From Methyloversatilis sp. XJ19-49 (GTDB lineage: Bacteria; Pseudomonadota; Gammaproteobacteria; Burkholderiales; Rhodocyclaceae), in contig NZ_JANINI010000012.1 in assembly GCF_024580145.1 (NCBI RefSeq), positions 95,139-159,138 of the forward strand: a stretch of 64,000 bases of DNA, in the 5' to 3' direction. This document shows positions 9,938 through 18,504 of this stretch, in pieces (position 1 is the first letter of the stretch; each line of letters begins with the position of its first letter). The translations under genes were made by a program, and so were the position numbers. The notes under the pieces are model-generated. The model was not told where the DNA came from. It made no database searches and saw nothing but the letters and a program-made list of their open reading frames with translations.

Positions 9938-11527
9938 TCAGCCCGGCTTGCCCAGCGCGGCATGCAGACCGCGGGTCGATGCATCGGCATCTGCCGGCAG
10001 GTTTCCGCTGGCAAGGGCGCGCGCCATCTGCTTGCCGTATTCGACGCCGTACTGGTCGAAGCTGTTGATGCCCAGCAGCCAGCCCTGCACGAACACCTTG
10101 TGTTCATACATTGCAAGCAGCTGACCCAGCGTACGCGGGTTCAGTTGCGGCATCAGCAGCGTGGTGCTGGGCTGGTTGCCCGGGCAGGCGACATGCGGTG
10201 ACAGCCGGGTGGCTTCCTGCTCCGACAGCCCGCTGCGCCGCAGCTCGTCAAGTGCCTCGTCGCGCGTCTTGCCGCGCATCAGCGCGGCACTTTGCGCAAG
10301 CGCATTCAACTGCACCATGCGCGTGCGCTCGTCGGGCGCATGACGCGGCACAATGAAATGCATGGGCATCATGCGCGTGCCCTGATAGAACTGCTGGTGG
10401 TAGGCGTGCTGACCGACGATGCCCGAACCACCCCACACGACCGGTGCGCTCGGCGCCCGGCTCAGCTCACCGGTCGATGTGCAGCGCTTGCCGTTGCTTT
10501 CCATCTCCAGTTGCTGCAAGTAGGTCGGCAGGCTTCGCAGAAGATGGCTGTAGGGCAGCACGGCCAGCGTTTCCAGACCCATGCCGCTGGCGTTCCAGAA
10601 ATCGATCAGGCCCATCATGACCGGCAGGTTGCTGCTCATCGGCGCCTGGGTGAAATGCTCGTCCATGGAGCGAGCGCCATCCAGCATTTCGCGGAAGGCC
10701 GGCATGCCGATCGCGCAGGCCAGCGGCAGCGCGATCGAGGACCATACCGAGTAGCGGCCACCGACCCATTCCGGCAGGAAAAGGCAGCGTTCAGCCGGTA
10801 CCCCGAGTTCCTGCGCCGCCGCGGGACGGTTGGTCACGGCAAACAGATGTTGGCCGACCCCCGCGCTGCCCAGCCCGTCGGCCAGCCACTTCATCGCCAC
10901 CTTTGCGTTGGCCAGCGTTTCCTGCGTGGTGAAACTTTTCGAAGACAACACAAACGCGGTGTGCGCTGGCTTGCAGTCTCGCAAGGCCATGTCAAGCGCT
11001 ACCGGATCGAGGTTTGCCACCAACTTGACCACCGGGCCGTCGCACTGCGGTTCGAGCGTTTCCATCGCGAGCCGCGGACCGAGGTCAGAGCCACCGATGC
11101 CCAGATTGATCACGTGAGTGATGGTCTGGCCGGTTGCTCCGAGCAATTCGCGTCGACGGATCAGACCCACCCAGTGTTCGAGTGCGCCGAGGCAATCGCG
11201 CACCAGTTCGGCGTGAGCGCCGTCGCGCGCGCGCAGCGCCATGTGCAGCGCGGCGCGGCGCTCGGTGAAATTCACCTGGTCTCCGGCAGCCAGCGCACGG
11301 ATGCCGCGCGGAAGGTCGAGCGCATGCACCAGTTCCATCAGCAGCGACAGGGTTTCATCGTCGACGCGCTGCTTCGAGTAATCCATCAGCCAGCCGTCGT
11401 GCGCGAGCGAAAAGCGCGCGAATCGCTCGCTGTCCTGTTCGAAGAAATTCCGCAGGTGCACGCGCGACAGCTGGATCGCCTTGGACCTCAGGGCCGGCCA
11501 TGCGGATGTCTGCATCAGCAGGTTCAT
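9938..11527 (-). CDS. pgi: Glucose-6-phosphate isomerase, with atypical active site
   Basis: Predicted to interconvert glucose-6-phosphate and fructose-6-phosphate. The 529-residue protein has the family folds: INLGIGGSDLGPRLA, SKSFTTQET, signature EWVGGRYSVWSSIAL and the C-terminal GINSFDQYGVEYGKQ with the lysine at 499. But the segment that normally reads W-G-E-P-G-T-N-G-Q-H is WGGSGIVGQH (365-374), so the catalytic-base glutamate position is glycine 367, and the usual D-H-H-Q motif about 31 residues on is DERT (399-402), so the ring-opening histidine also seems missing. Both readings were checked against the DNA. It may be a divergent active isomerase or an altered paralogue. A second start exists at Met5. 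Confidence 0.85.
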   Translation of the reverse strand: MNLLMQTSAWPALRSKAIQLSRVHLRNFFEQDSERFARFSLAHDGWLMDYSKQRVDDETLSLLMELVHALDLPRGIRALAAGDQVNFTERRAALHMALRARDGAHAELVRDCLGALEHWVGLIRRRELLGATGQTITHVINLGIGGSDLGPRLAMETLEPQCDGPVVKLVANLDPVALDMALRDCKPAHTAFVLSSKSFTTQETLANAKVAMKWLADGLGSAGVGQHLFAVTNRPAAAQELGVPAERCLFLPEWVGGRYSVWSSIALPLACAIGMPAFREMLDGARSMDEHFTQAPMSSNLPVMMGLIDFWNASGMGLETLAVLPYSHLLRSLPTYLQQLEMESNGKRCTSTGELSRAPSAPVVWGGSGIVGQHAYHQQFYQGTRMMPMHFIVPRHAPDERTRMVQLNALAQSAALMRGKTRDEALDELRRSGLSEQEATRLSPHVACPGNQPSTTLLMPQLNPRTLGQLLAMYEHKVFVQGWLLGINSFDQYGVEYGKQMARALASGNLPADADASTRGLHAALGKPG

Positions 11528-11566
11528 GTGTTCCGCTTTCTTTCTTCTGTCAGTGAATGCGTCGGT

Positions 11567-13222
11567 TCAGCTTCGCCTGTACAGCATGAATCGCTCGTGC
11601 CGGTCGCCCGGTCGCCGACCTTCCCACACGATCGACCAGCTTGCGTCGAGCACGGGGCGCTGGCCGCCCCGTCCATGGTACGCAAGCAGGGTGTCACATT
11701 GTCGGCCGGCTGTGCTCATCGCATTGACCGGCTTCAGACCAACGAAATAATAGAACGCAGCCCGGTGGCTGTCCTGCAACCCGCTGAACGCAATGCACCC
11801 GCCGCCCGCCGGCAACGCCCGTGCGATCTGGCCGGCGACGTCGCGATAGCTGCGACCGTAGTCGATCCAGGGCAACCACAGGCTGCTCAGCAGGAACCAT
11901 ATCAGCAATACGCCGCATCCCCAGGTGACCGCTCCGCGTGTCGGCGTTCTGGGGGAGCGCAACAGCATCCAAAGCCAGGCCAGTGACACGATGGTGGCGA
12001 GAATGAACGGCCCCCACGACAGCGCCATGACGAAACCCGGTTCAAGCTTCGAGAAGGTACGCGCGAAACGTTCCGGCCAGCCGGTCAGCATGGCGACCCA
12101 GCCCAGCCAGATGACAAAGCCGAGCAGCGAAAAGGTCATCACCCCGAACCAGTCCAGCGCGTTCGCCGCGCCGCGCCGCAGGGCCGGAAGGCCTGCGCTG
12201 CCCAGTACGACCAGTGGCGCCAGCAATGGCAGTGCGCGCTGGTTGCGCACGATGCCGTCGCCGCTGACCTGCACGAACAGCAGCACGAACAGCAGCAGCG
12301 GCAGCGAAAACACCGGCGACCGCCACTGATGCCTTCGCTTCCAAAGCGCCCAGCCGGCCAGCGGCAGTGCCGGCCAGGCAAACCAGGCGAGCACCTTGAT
12401 CCATTCCGCAGCATCGGCGGCGATCCGGGGGCCATCGGGAATCAGGCGGTCGAAATCATGCTGCCAGACGCGGGCTGCATGAGCCGGGTCGAGCAGCAGT
12501 ACCCAGCTGGCCGCGAGCAGCGCACCGATCGCCATCGCAAGCGGCAGCGCAACCATGCGTGAAGCGGTGCCGGCGACGCTGCGCCACACCGGCAGCAGCG
12601 GCATCGCCGCTGCTGCAATCAGCAGGATGGCGGCCAGCCACAGCCCGGTACCCAGTCCGGCGACGGCAAGGGCGAGCACCAGTGCGGCACCGCCATGCCA
12701 GGGTTTGCGCGCCACCAGCGCCAGCGCCCACATGCCGATGCCGAGCGCTGCCAGCATGGTGGTGGCCGGTTGCGCATCGTGCAGATGCACCACGACGCCG
12801 ATGTTGGCGAGCGCCAGAAGGGGTGCGATTCGCGCCGCCGGCGGTCCGTACAGTTCGCGTGCCGCACCGGCGCTGCCCCACACCCATAACGCAGCGAAGA
12901 ACGCGCTGGCCACGCGTGCGCTGTCGGCAAAGCTCGAGCCGAGCCAGCTGCCGATCTGCCCGGTGAGGGCGGCCACCCAGTGGAACAGCGGTGGGCTGTC
13001 CAGCCAGACCTGTCCGGCCAGGCGCGGCAGCAGCCATTCGCCTTCGCGTGCGAAGGCCAGCGCGATGCCGATGTGCAGCGCATCGTCGCCCTTCCACGGG
13101 TCGCGGCCGAACAGTCCGGTGAACAGGTAAACCAGCACGACAGCCAGGACGAAGGCAGTTTGCGGCGGATCACCGATCAGGAAGTTTCGCGGGGTCTGGC
13201 GCAGCAACGGCGGGAGCGTCAT
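11567..13222 (-). CDS. Membrane glycosyltransferase of the ArnT/GT83 type
   Basis: A 551-residue polytopic membrane protein with about 11-12 hydrophobic segments. The first periplasmic loop reads GRDPWKGDDALHIGIALAF with the acidic pair expected of GT-C glycosyltransferases using polyprenyl-phosphate sugars, and GEWLLPRLAGQVWLDSPPLFHW, which resembles ArnT/PMT-family proteins. The last ~100 residues form a soluble periplasmic domain. Such enzymes move a sugar from undecaprenyl phosphate to lipid A or another surface acceptor; donor and acceptor are unknown here, since no arn operon lies nearby. 39 bases separate it from the pgi start, and both read on the minus strand, so they may be co-transcribed. 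Confidence 0.78.
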   Translation of the reverse strand: MTLPPLLRQTPRNFLIGDPPQTAFVLAVVLVYLFTGLFGRDPWKGDDALHIGIALAFAREGEWLLPRLAGQVWLDSPPLFHWVAALTGQIGSWLGSSFADSARVASAFFAALWVWGSAGAARELYGPPAARIAPLLALANIGVVVHLHDAQPATTMLAALGIGMWALALVARKPWHGGAALVLALAVAGLGTGLWLAAILLIAAAAMPLLPVWRSVAGTASRMVALPLAMAIGALLAASWVLLLDPAHAARVWQHDFDRLIPDGPRIAADAAEWIKVLAWFAWPALPLAGWALWKRRHQWRSPVFSLPLLLFVLLFVQVSGDGIVRNQRALPLLAPLVVLGSAGLPALRRGAANALDWFGVMTFSLLGFVIWLGWVAMLTGWPERFARTFSKLEPGFVMALSWGPFILATIVSLAWLWMLLRSPRTPTRGAVTWGCGVLLIWFLLSSLWLPWIDYGRSYRDVAGQIARALPAGGGCIAFSGLQDSHRAAFYYFVGLKPVNAMSTAGRQCDTLLAYHGRGGQRPVLDASWSIVWEGRRPGDRHERFMLYRRS

Positions 13223-13359
13223 CGGAACGATCAGTCAGGGTGGCGGGCGGATTTTAGGGGCAGTCGGGCCGGCCGTGTTTGTCACCATACGGTGCGCGGG
13301 CGCTTGACTGGATCCGGCGTCCGGGTAGGGCGGCCTCTTCGAAAAGTGCGGCCGGAAAT

Positions 13360-13388
13360 GAAAAAAGGCAGCCATTGGCTGCCTTTCA
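13360..13388 (-). terminator. Terminator of rpmE
   Basis: A stem AAAGGCAGCC/GGCTGCCTTT with a 3-base loop, followed on the minus strand by T residues (the A-run at 13361-13366). It lies 18 bases after the rpmE stop. Confidence 0.88.
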
Positions 13389-13405
13389 GCAAACGTGCAG
13401 CCTGA

Positions 13406-13618
13406 TCAGCTGCGCGGCACGTTGGCGTATTTCTGACGGAAGCGCTCGACGCGACCTGCGGTGTCGATGATCTTCTGCTTGCCGGTGTAGAACGGGTGGC
13501 ACTGCGAGCACACTTCAACATGCAGCGGTTTGCCGAGCGTCGAACGTGTTTCGAAGGTATTGCCGCACGAGCAGGTGACGGCGACGGCAACGTAATTAGG
13601 GTGGATATCTTGTTTCAT
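13406..13618 (-). CDS. rpmE: 50S ribosomal protein L31, zinc-binding type
   Basis: A 70-residue ribosomal protein of the large subunit. Cysteines at 16, 18, 37 and 40 (TCSCGNTF and [11 protein letters not shown]) make the zinc-binding C+ form; species with a second, zinc-free L31 usually derepress it in zinc starvation, but no such copy is in this window. The start MKQDIHPNY at 13618 is the family start; a longer upstream frame is a shadow. It has its own terminator. Confidence 0.97.
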   Translation of the reverse strand: MKQDIHPNYVAVAVTCSCGNTFETRSTLGKPLHVEVCSQCHPFYTGKQKIIDTAGRVERFRQKYANVPRS

Positions 13619-13750
13619 GCCTGTACTTTCACTGATGCAGTGCCGCCGGTCGGCCGCAACTGCTGGACATCGAACCCCGGGTCGGCTGCGCCATGTTCGG
13701 CCCATGCAGACGGTGCCCGCGGAGGAAAAACCAGCATTATGGATGGGAAT

Positions 13751-14677
13751 TCAATCCGGTTCAAGCGCCCCCGCTATTGGCGCCCGATCGGCCGGCGCCT
13801 CGGGCGTGACGGTGACGCACACCTCGATGGTGTGTTCGCCGCCGCCGAGGATGACGCCGCGCATCGGCGTCACATCGCTGAAGTCACGTCCCCAGCCGAC
13901 GGTGATGTGCTGATCGTCCGGCTGCACGCAGTTGGTCGGGTCGAAGTCGATCCAGCCGGTGCCCGGACAGAACACCGACACCCATGCGTGCGATGCGTCG
14001 GCACCGATGAGCCGGGGTTTGCCGGGTGGCGGAAGGGTCAGCAGATAGCCGCTGACATATCGCGCCGGCAGACCGAGTGCGCGCAGACAGCCGATCATGA
14101 AGTGCGCGAAGTCCTGACACACGCCGCGCCTTTCCTTCAGCAGGGTTTCCAGCGGCGTGCTGACCGTCGTCGCCTCCGGATCGAACTCGAAGTCGCGGTG
14201 AATCCGTTGCATCAATGCGCTTGCCGCTTCGAACAGCGGCCGGCCCCGATGAAAATCGAGCCGTGCATAGCGGCCGAGGACGGGCAAAGGTTCGATGTGC
14301 GGGCTGGCATAAAGAAACTGGCAAGGTTCGAGCAGCGGTGCCGGACCGACCTGATGCAGGCGATCCCGCACATGTTCCCACGAAGGTGACGCGGGGCTGT
14401 CGGCCGCTTCGCGACCGGTCACTTCGACCGTTGAATCGGCCACCACGACCAGTTCGTCGTGTGCGGCGCTGACCGTGAAACTGTCCACCAGATTGCCGAA
14501 GTAGTCCCGCCGGGCGCGCCTCTCGGCGGGCACCGGATCGATGTCGACGGCGTGTTCGAGCGTGATCTGGCGCGGTGTTTCGCGCGGCGTCAGATGCAGC
14601 ATCTGGCGCGACAGCGAAACCGGACGCGCATAGGCGTAGCGGGTTTCGTGCAGCACGTTGTAGCGGACGCGCTTCAT
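13751..14677 (-). CDS. Transglutaminase-like cysteine peptidase family protein
   Basis: A cytoplasmic 308-residue protein with an N-terminal beta-sandwich domain (MKRVRYNVLHETRYAY, bacterial transglutaminase-like N domain, about 1-90) and a transglutaminase core with the triad Cys in RRGVCQDFAHFMI, His in ASHAWVSVF and Asp in WIDFDPTN. There is no signal peptide. The start at 14677 lies 2 bases after the stop of the ATP-grasp/alpha-E gene; a longer frame (to 14989) runs inside that gene and is rejected. This family with ATP-grasp and alpha-E partners is a recurrent bacterial cluster whose substrate is unknown; hydrolysis or amide-bond remodelling of a peptide made by the partner is an inference. 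Confidence 0.88.
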   Translation of the reverse strand: MKRVRYNVLHETRYAYARPVSLSRQMLHLTPRETPRQITLEHAVDIDPVPAERRARRDYFGNLVDSFTVSAAHDELVVVADSTVEVTGREAADSPASPSWEHVRDRLHQVGPAPLLEPCQFLYASPHIEPLPVLGRYARLDFHRGRPLFEAASALMQRIHRDFEFDPEATTVSTPLETLLKERRGVCQDFAHFMIGCLRALGLPARYVSGYLLTLPPPGKPRLIGADASHAWVSVFCPGTGWIDFDPTNCVQPDDQHITVGWGRDFSDVTPMRGVILGGGEHTIEVCVTVTPEAPADRAPIAGALEPD

Positions 14678-14679
14678 GA

Positions 14680-17133
14680 TCAGCTGTTGCTGCCCGGCCA
14701 CGGCGTCGCGGCGTGGCTGAAGAAGCGGCGCCCGAGCTGTTCCGACAGGGTATAGGCCGCCGTACCCAGCGCTTCGAGGACCGCGAGCAGGCGTGGCGAG
14801 CCGGCGCGGAAGTCGGTGTCTGCACGCAGCGCGAGCATGTCGGCCACGGCATCCGACAGCGCCGCCGATTCGATGGTGCCGAAATGCGCGGCCAGGCGCG
14901 CAAGATAGTCGGTCAGCCCGAGTGCCTGATAGGCGATGGAACGCGGATTGGTTTCGTCGGCGACCAGCAGGTCGATGACCGGCAGCCACTGCGGCCGGGT
15001 CATGTAGCGCGAGCGATAGGTGATTGTGCTGTCCGCCAGTTCGAGCAACCAGTCGGGCGTGTCTCCGTCATCGGCAAGCGCCTCGCGCAGCACCTGGCTC
15101 ATGAACTGCAGACGTTCGATGCGCCGGCCGACCGACAGGAAGCGCCAGCCCTGGTCGCGCGTCATGCCGTCGAGCGCAAAGCCGGACAGCGTCATCATCG
15201 CCAGTACGCTGCGGTCCAGCCGCTCGAGTACTTCGCCCAGCTCCGTCGGCACGTCGGTCAGGTCATCGGCCAGCCGGCTGATGATGCGCCAGTTGTCGAT
15301 CGACAGCCGCTCGCGCAGGCTGAAGGCCACATTGGAAAGCTGGTGCAGGCCGGACGCCAGTGACCCCGGCTGCGCGGCATCGAGTGCGGCCCCGCGCAGC
15401 GCCTCCTCGAGATCGCTGATCGACGCGTCTTCGAGGTCTTTCGGCAGGATGCCCTTGTGCTGGCACAGCCGGGTCAGCGCGTGGCCCTCGATGTCTCCGT
15501 GTTCGATGTGCTGTGCGATCAATGCGCGCAGCAGGCGCGCCGTGTTGTCGCAGCGTTCACAATAGCGGCCGAACCAGAAAAGGTTTTCGACCACTCGGCT
15601 CGACAGTTTGGTGCCCGCCCGGACCAGTTCCGACGGACCGACCGACCGGCGCAGCAGGCTGAAGGTATTCACGGTACCGTGGGTCAGCACCCAGGTGTCC
15701 TTGCTCGAACCACCGCGCTGCATCGCGATCACGCGGGCGTCGCGCTCCGAGGCGACGCGGGTCAGGCCGCCCGGCATCACGACGTAGCCGTCCGGCGAGG
15801 CGCAGGCAAACACCCGCAGGCCGACTGCGCGTGCCGCGAGCCGGCGCGGATGCTGGGTGTCCCACACCGGTGCCTGCGACAGTTGCACAAGTTCCTGCGC
15901 CACGTAGTGGTGCGGTCGCGCGCGCATGCGGGCGATCAGTGCGGCACGCTCGCGCCGGTCCAGATCCTGGCCGAACACCGACTGGATGCGCAACTGCGGA
16001 AAGGCCGGCTTGATCACCAGCTTGTCGAGCTTCTCGATCGCGTCCTCGAGCGCCGCCTCCTCGCCGCACCACCAGGTGGCGAGCGATGGCATTGCCAGTT
16101 CCTCGCCCAGCAGGCGTCGGCACAGACGGGGCAGAAAGCCGAGCAGGGCGCCCGACTCGAGCAGGTTGGAGCCGAGAGAATTGGCGATCAGCACATTGCC
16201 CTGACGGGCCGCTTCGACCAGGCCCGGTACGCCGATCGCCGATTCGCCATCCAGTTCCAGCGGGTCGCAGAAGTCGTCGTCGAGCCGGCGCAGGATCACG
16301 TGCACCCGACGCAGGCCCGACAGGTTCTTCAGCCAGACACAGCCGTCGCGCACCATCAGGTCGGAGCCTTCGACCAGCGGAAAACCCAGGTAGCGCGCCA
16401 GATACGCGTGCTCGAAATAGGTTTCGTTGTAGGGCCCCGGGGTCAGCAGCACGATGAGCGGCGGGCCATCGCTCTGCGGCGCGTGCTGCGCCAGCGTGTC
16501 GCGAAGCGTGGCGAAGAAGCTGGCCAGGTGCTCGACGCGCAGGTCGCGGAACTGCTCCGAAAAGATGCGTGAAATGACCAGTCGGTTTTCCAGCGAATAG
16601 CCGGCGCCCGACGGCGCCTGTGTGCGGTCGTTCAGCACCCACCAGCGGCCATCCGGCGAGCGTGCAAGATCCGCCGCGTACAGGTGCAGGTGGATATTGC
16701 CCGGCACCGCCATGCCGTGACACGGCCGCAGGAACCCCGAGTGTCCGTAGATCAGTGCCGGCGGCAGCAGGCCTTCCTCCAGCATCTGCTGCGGGCCGTA
16801 GACGTCGAGCAGGATGCGGTTCAGCAGTTCGGCGCGCTGCGCGATGGCGCTCGATATCTGTTCCCACTCGTCCGGCGGGATGATCAGCGGCAGGGCATCA
16901 AGTTCCCACGGTCGTTCGACGCCGCGCGGATCGGCATAGACGTTGTACGTGACGCCGTTCTCGCGGATCTGCCGACGCATCGAGCTCAGCCGCTCCTGCA
17001 TCTGTTCCGGACGGGCGCGCACGAGTGTGTCGAACAGGCTGCGCCAGTGCGGACGAAGGGCCCACGGTCCGGACAGCAGTTCGTCGTAGCGCGTGCCGGT
17101 TTGCGGGTAGTGGGCGAGCAGTTGGCGGGGCAT
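14680..17133 (-). CDS. Circularly permuted ATP-grasp protein fused to alpha-E domain
   Basis: An 817-residue fusion. Residues about 40-490 are a circularly permuted ATP-grasp domain (DUF404/DUF407 type): NGVTYNVYAD, DALPLIIPPDEWEQI, LNDRTQAPSGAGYSLENR, DKLVIKPAFPQ and the TWVLTHGTVN end. Residues about 505-800 are an alpha-E domain (DUF403): LSSRVVENLFWFGRYCERCDNTARLLR. ATP-grasp enzymes activate carboxylates as acyl phosphates to form amide bonds; the alpha-E partner is all-helical and of unknown function. In many bacteria the two are separate adjacent genes, so the fusion is informative. It is followed 2 bases later by a transglutaminase. No Anbu protease gene, a known companion elsewhere, is present here. 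Confidence 0.9.
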   Translation of the reverse strand: MPRQLLAHYPQTGTRYDELLSGPWALRPHWRSLFDTLVRARPEQMQERLSSMRRQIRENGVTYNVYADPRGVERPWELDALPLIIPPDEWEQISSAIAQRAELLNRILLDVYGPQQMLEEGLLPPALIYGHSGFLRPCHGMAVPGNIHLHLYAADLARSPDGRWWVLNDRTQAPSGAGYSLENRLVISRIFSEQFRDLRVEHLASFFATLRDTLAQHAPQSDGPPLIVLLTPGPYNETYFEHAYLARYLGFPLVEGSDLMVRDGCVWLKNLSGLRRVHVILRRLDDDFCDPLELDGESAIGVPGLVEAARQGNVLIANSLGSNLLESGALLGFLPRLCRRLLGEELAMPSLATWWCGEEAALEDAIEKLDKLVIKPAFPQLRIQSVFGQDLDRRERAALIARMRARPHHYVAQELVQLSQAPVWDTQHPRRLAARAVGLRVFACASPDGYVVMPGGLTRVASERDARVIAMQRGGSSKDTWVLTHGTVNTFSLLRRSVGPSELVRAGTKLSSRVVENLFWFGRYCERCDNTARLLRALIAQHIEHGDIEGHALTRLCQHKGILPKDLEDASISDLEEALRGAALDAAQPGSLASGLHQLSNVAFSLRERLSIDNWRIISRLADDLTDVPTELGEVLERLDRSVLAMMTLSGFALDGMTRDQGWRFLSVGRRIERLQFMSQVLREALADDGDTPDWLLELADSTITYRSRYMTRPQWLPVIDLLVADETNPRSIAYQALGLTDYLARLAAHFGTIESAALSDAVADMLALRADTDFRAGSPRLLAVLEALGTAAYTLSEQLGRRFFSHAATPWPGSNS

Positions 17134-17357
17134 GGGCAGAGCGTGTGTGCGTGCGCGGCCATCATCACTCGCCGTCGCACTTATTCTGTTTCAATCGCAC
17201 CCTAGCACAGTGCGCGCGCGCGCCGGCTTCGGTGACAGCCGGACGCGATAGGCGCGTCGCCTGTCCCGTCCGGCGTCGGTGCGCCGCAAACGCCGGTCAC
17301 GATTCGATGTCGACAGCAGTGAATGACCGGATATCACCGGAACGGGAGAGTGCAAAA

Positions 17358-18326
17358 ATGCGTGACATCGCAGTGGTGGGGGCCGGCATGGCCGGCTGCA
17401 CGCTGGCCCGCCGCCTGATCGACGCCGGCCTGAACGTGCAGGTTTTCGACAAGGGACGCGCAGCCGGCGGACGCCTGGCAACGCGGCGTGCCGACCGGTC
17501 TCAGTTCGACCACGGCGTGCAGTACATGACGGTGCGCGGCGAAGCCATGGCGGCGCAGCTCGCCGACTGGCGGCGCGCCGGTGTCGCGGCCGCCTGGGCG
17601 CCTGGCGGGCTCGACGCATCGCCGCGCTGGGTCGGCGTCCCCGGCATGAATGCCATCGCACCCCGCATGCTTTGGGGCGCCGAGGTGCATATGGAAACCG
17701 CGATCACCGGCTTCGGCCGCGACCATCTCGGCTGGTGGCTGGAAACAGGGCAGGGCCGCCTGCCGGCCTGCTTCGATGCGGTGCTGGTGACGCTGCCCGC
17801 GCCGCAGGCGGCGGCGCTGTTCGGGCGCTGCACGGACGTGGACGTCACGGTCTTTGCCGACGCAATGCCGCGCATCCGCTATGCGCCGTGCTGGGCCTTG
17901 ATGCTGTCGTTCGACACACGACTCGATGCCGCCGACTGCCTGCGCCCGGCCGCCGGTGGGGTGCTCGGCTGGGCGGCGCGCGACAGCAGCAAATCCCAGC
18001 GCGACAGTGCGCAAGACTGCTGGGTGATCCATGCCTCCCCTCAGTGGTCGCAGCAGCACCTTGAACTGAGCGTCGAGCAGGTCGAGCGTCTGCTGCTCGA
18101 GGCCTTCCTGTCGGCGGTCGGCGCGACGGCGGTACCGTCGCTTTGCCGCGCGCATCGCTGGCGCTTTGCGAGGGTGGTCGAGGCATTGGGACGTGAATGT
18201 CTGTGGGACGCGGGCAGCAAGCTCGGCTATGCGTCGGACGGTTGTCTTGGAGAACGGGTCGAGGACGCCTTCAACAGCGCCAGTGCGCTTGCCGATCGGG
18301 TATTGCAGGACGGCGCCGACTGCTGA
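17358..18326 (+). CDS. Renalase-like NAD(P)/FAD-dependent amine oxidase family protein
   Basis: A 322-residue flavoprotein with an N-terminal Rossmann dinucleotide motif VVGAGMAGCTLARRL (residues 5-19), the adjacent QVFDKGRAAGGRLATRR and FDHGVQYMTVRG, matching renalase-like bacterial oxidoreductases. Bacterial renalases oxidise off-target dihydro forms of nicotinamide cofactors; whether this one does so is not shown by sequence. The start at 17358 has GGGAGAG about 9 bases upstream; an in-frame extension back to 17025 overlaps the divergent gene's coding and promoter region. It stands alone between divergent and same-strand genes. Confidence 0.82.
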   Translation: MRDIAVVGAGMAGCTLARRLIDAGLNVQVFDKGRAAGGRLATRRADRSQFDHGVQYMTVRGEAMAAQLADWRRAGVAAAWAPGGLDASPRWVGVPGMNAIAPRMLWGAEVHMETAITGFGRDHLGWWLETGQGRLPACFDAVLVTLPAPQAAALFGRCTDVDVTVFADAMPRIRYAPCWALMLSFDTRLDAADCLRPAAGGVLGWAARDSSKSQRDSAQDCWVIHASPQWSQQHLELSVEQVERLLLEAFLSAVGATAVPSLCRAHRWRFARVVEALGRECLWDAGSKLGYASDGCLGERVEDAFNSASALADRVLQDGADC

Positions 18327-18504
18327 AGACGGATAAAGTGTCACATCCAAGTCCATGTGTTTAAAGAAAAAACAGACTGTCCAAAATCTGGACATCGGAC
18401 GAAATGTTTGCCTGACGCACTCTAAAGTGCGCTGACGCCCTCCCGTAAGACCGCTTCGTATCCGGCAACACGGCGGGGTGCCGGGACTTACAGGGAGACA
18501 GGAA

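Noticed and set aside
14678..14989. Longer start for the transglutaminase (about 100 extra residues)
   Set aside because: The extension lies within the ATP-grasp/alpha-E gene and has shadow-frame composition; ATG at 14677 fits the family.
18378..18394. Operator TGTCCA-N5-TGGACA before the FIST receptor
   Set aside because: A six-base dyad of this kind is expected by chance and no promoter aligns with it.
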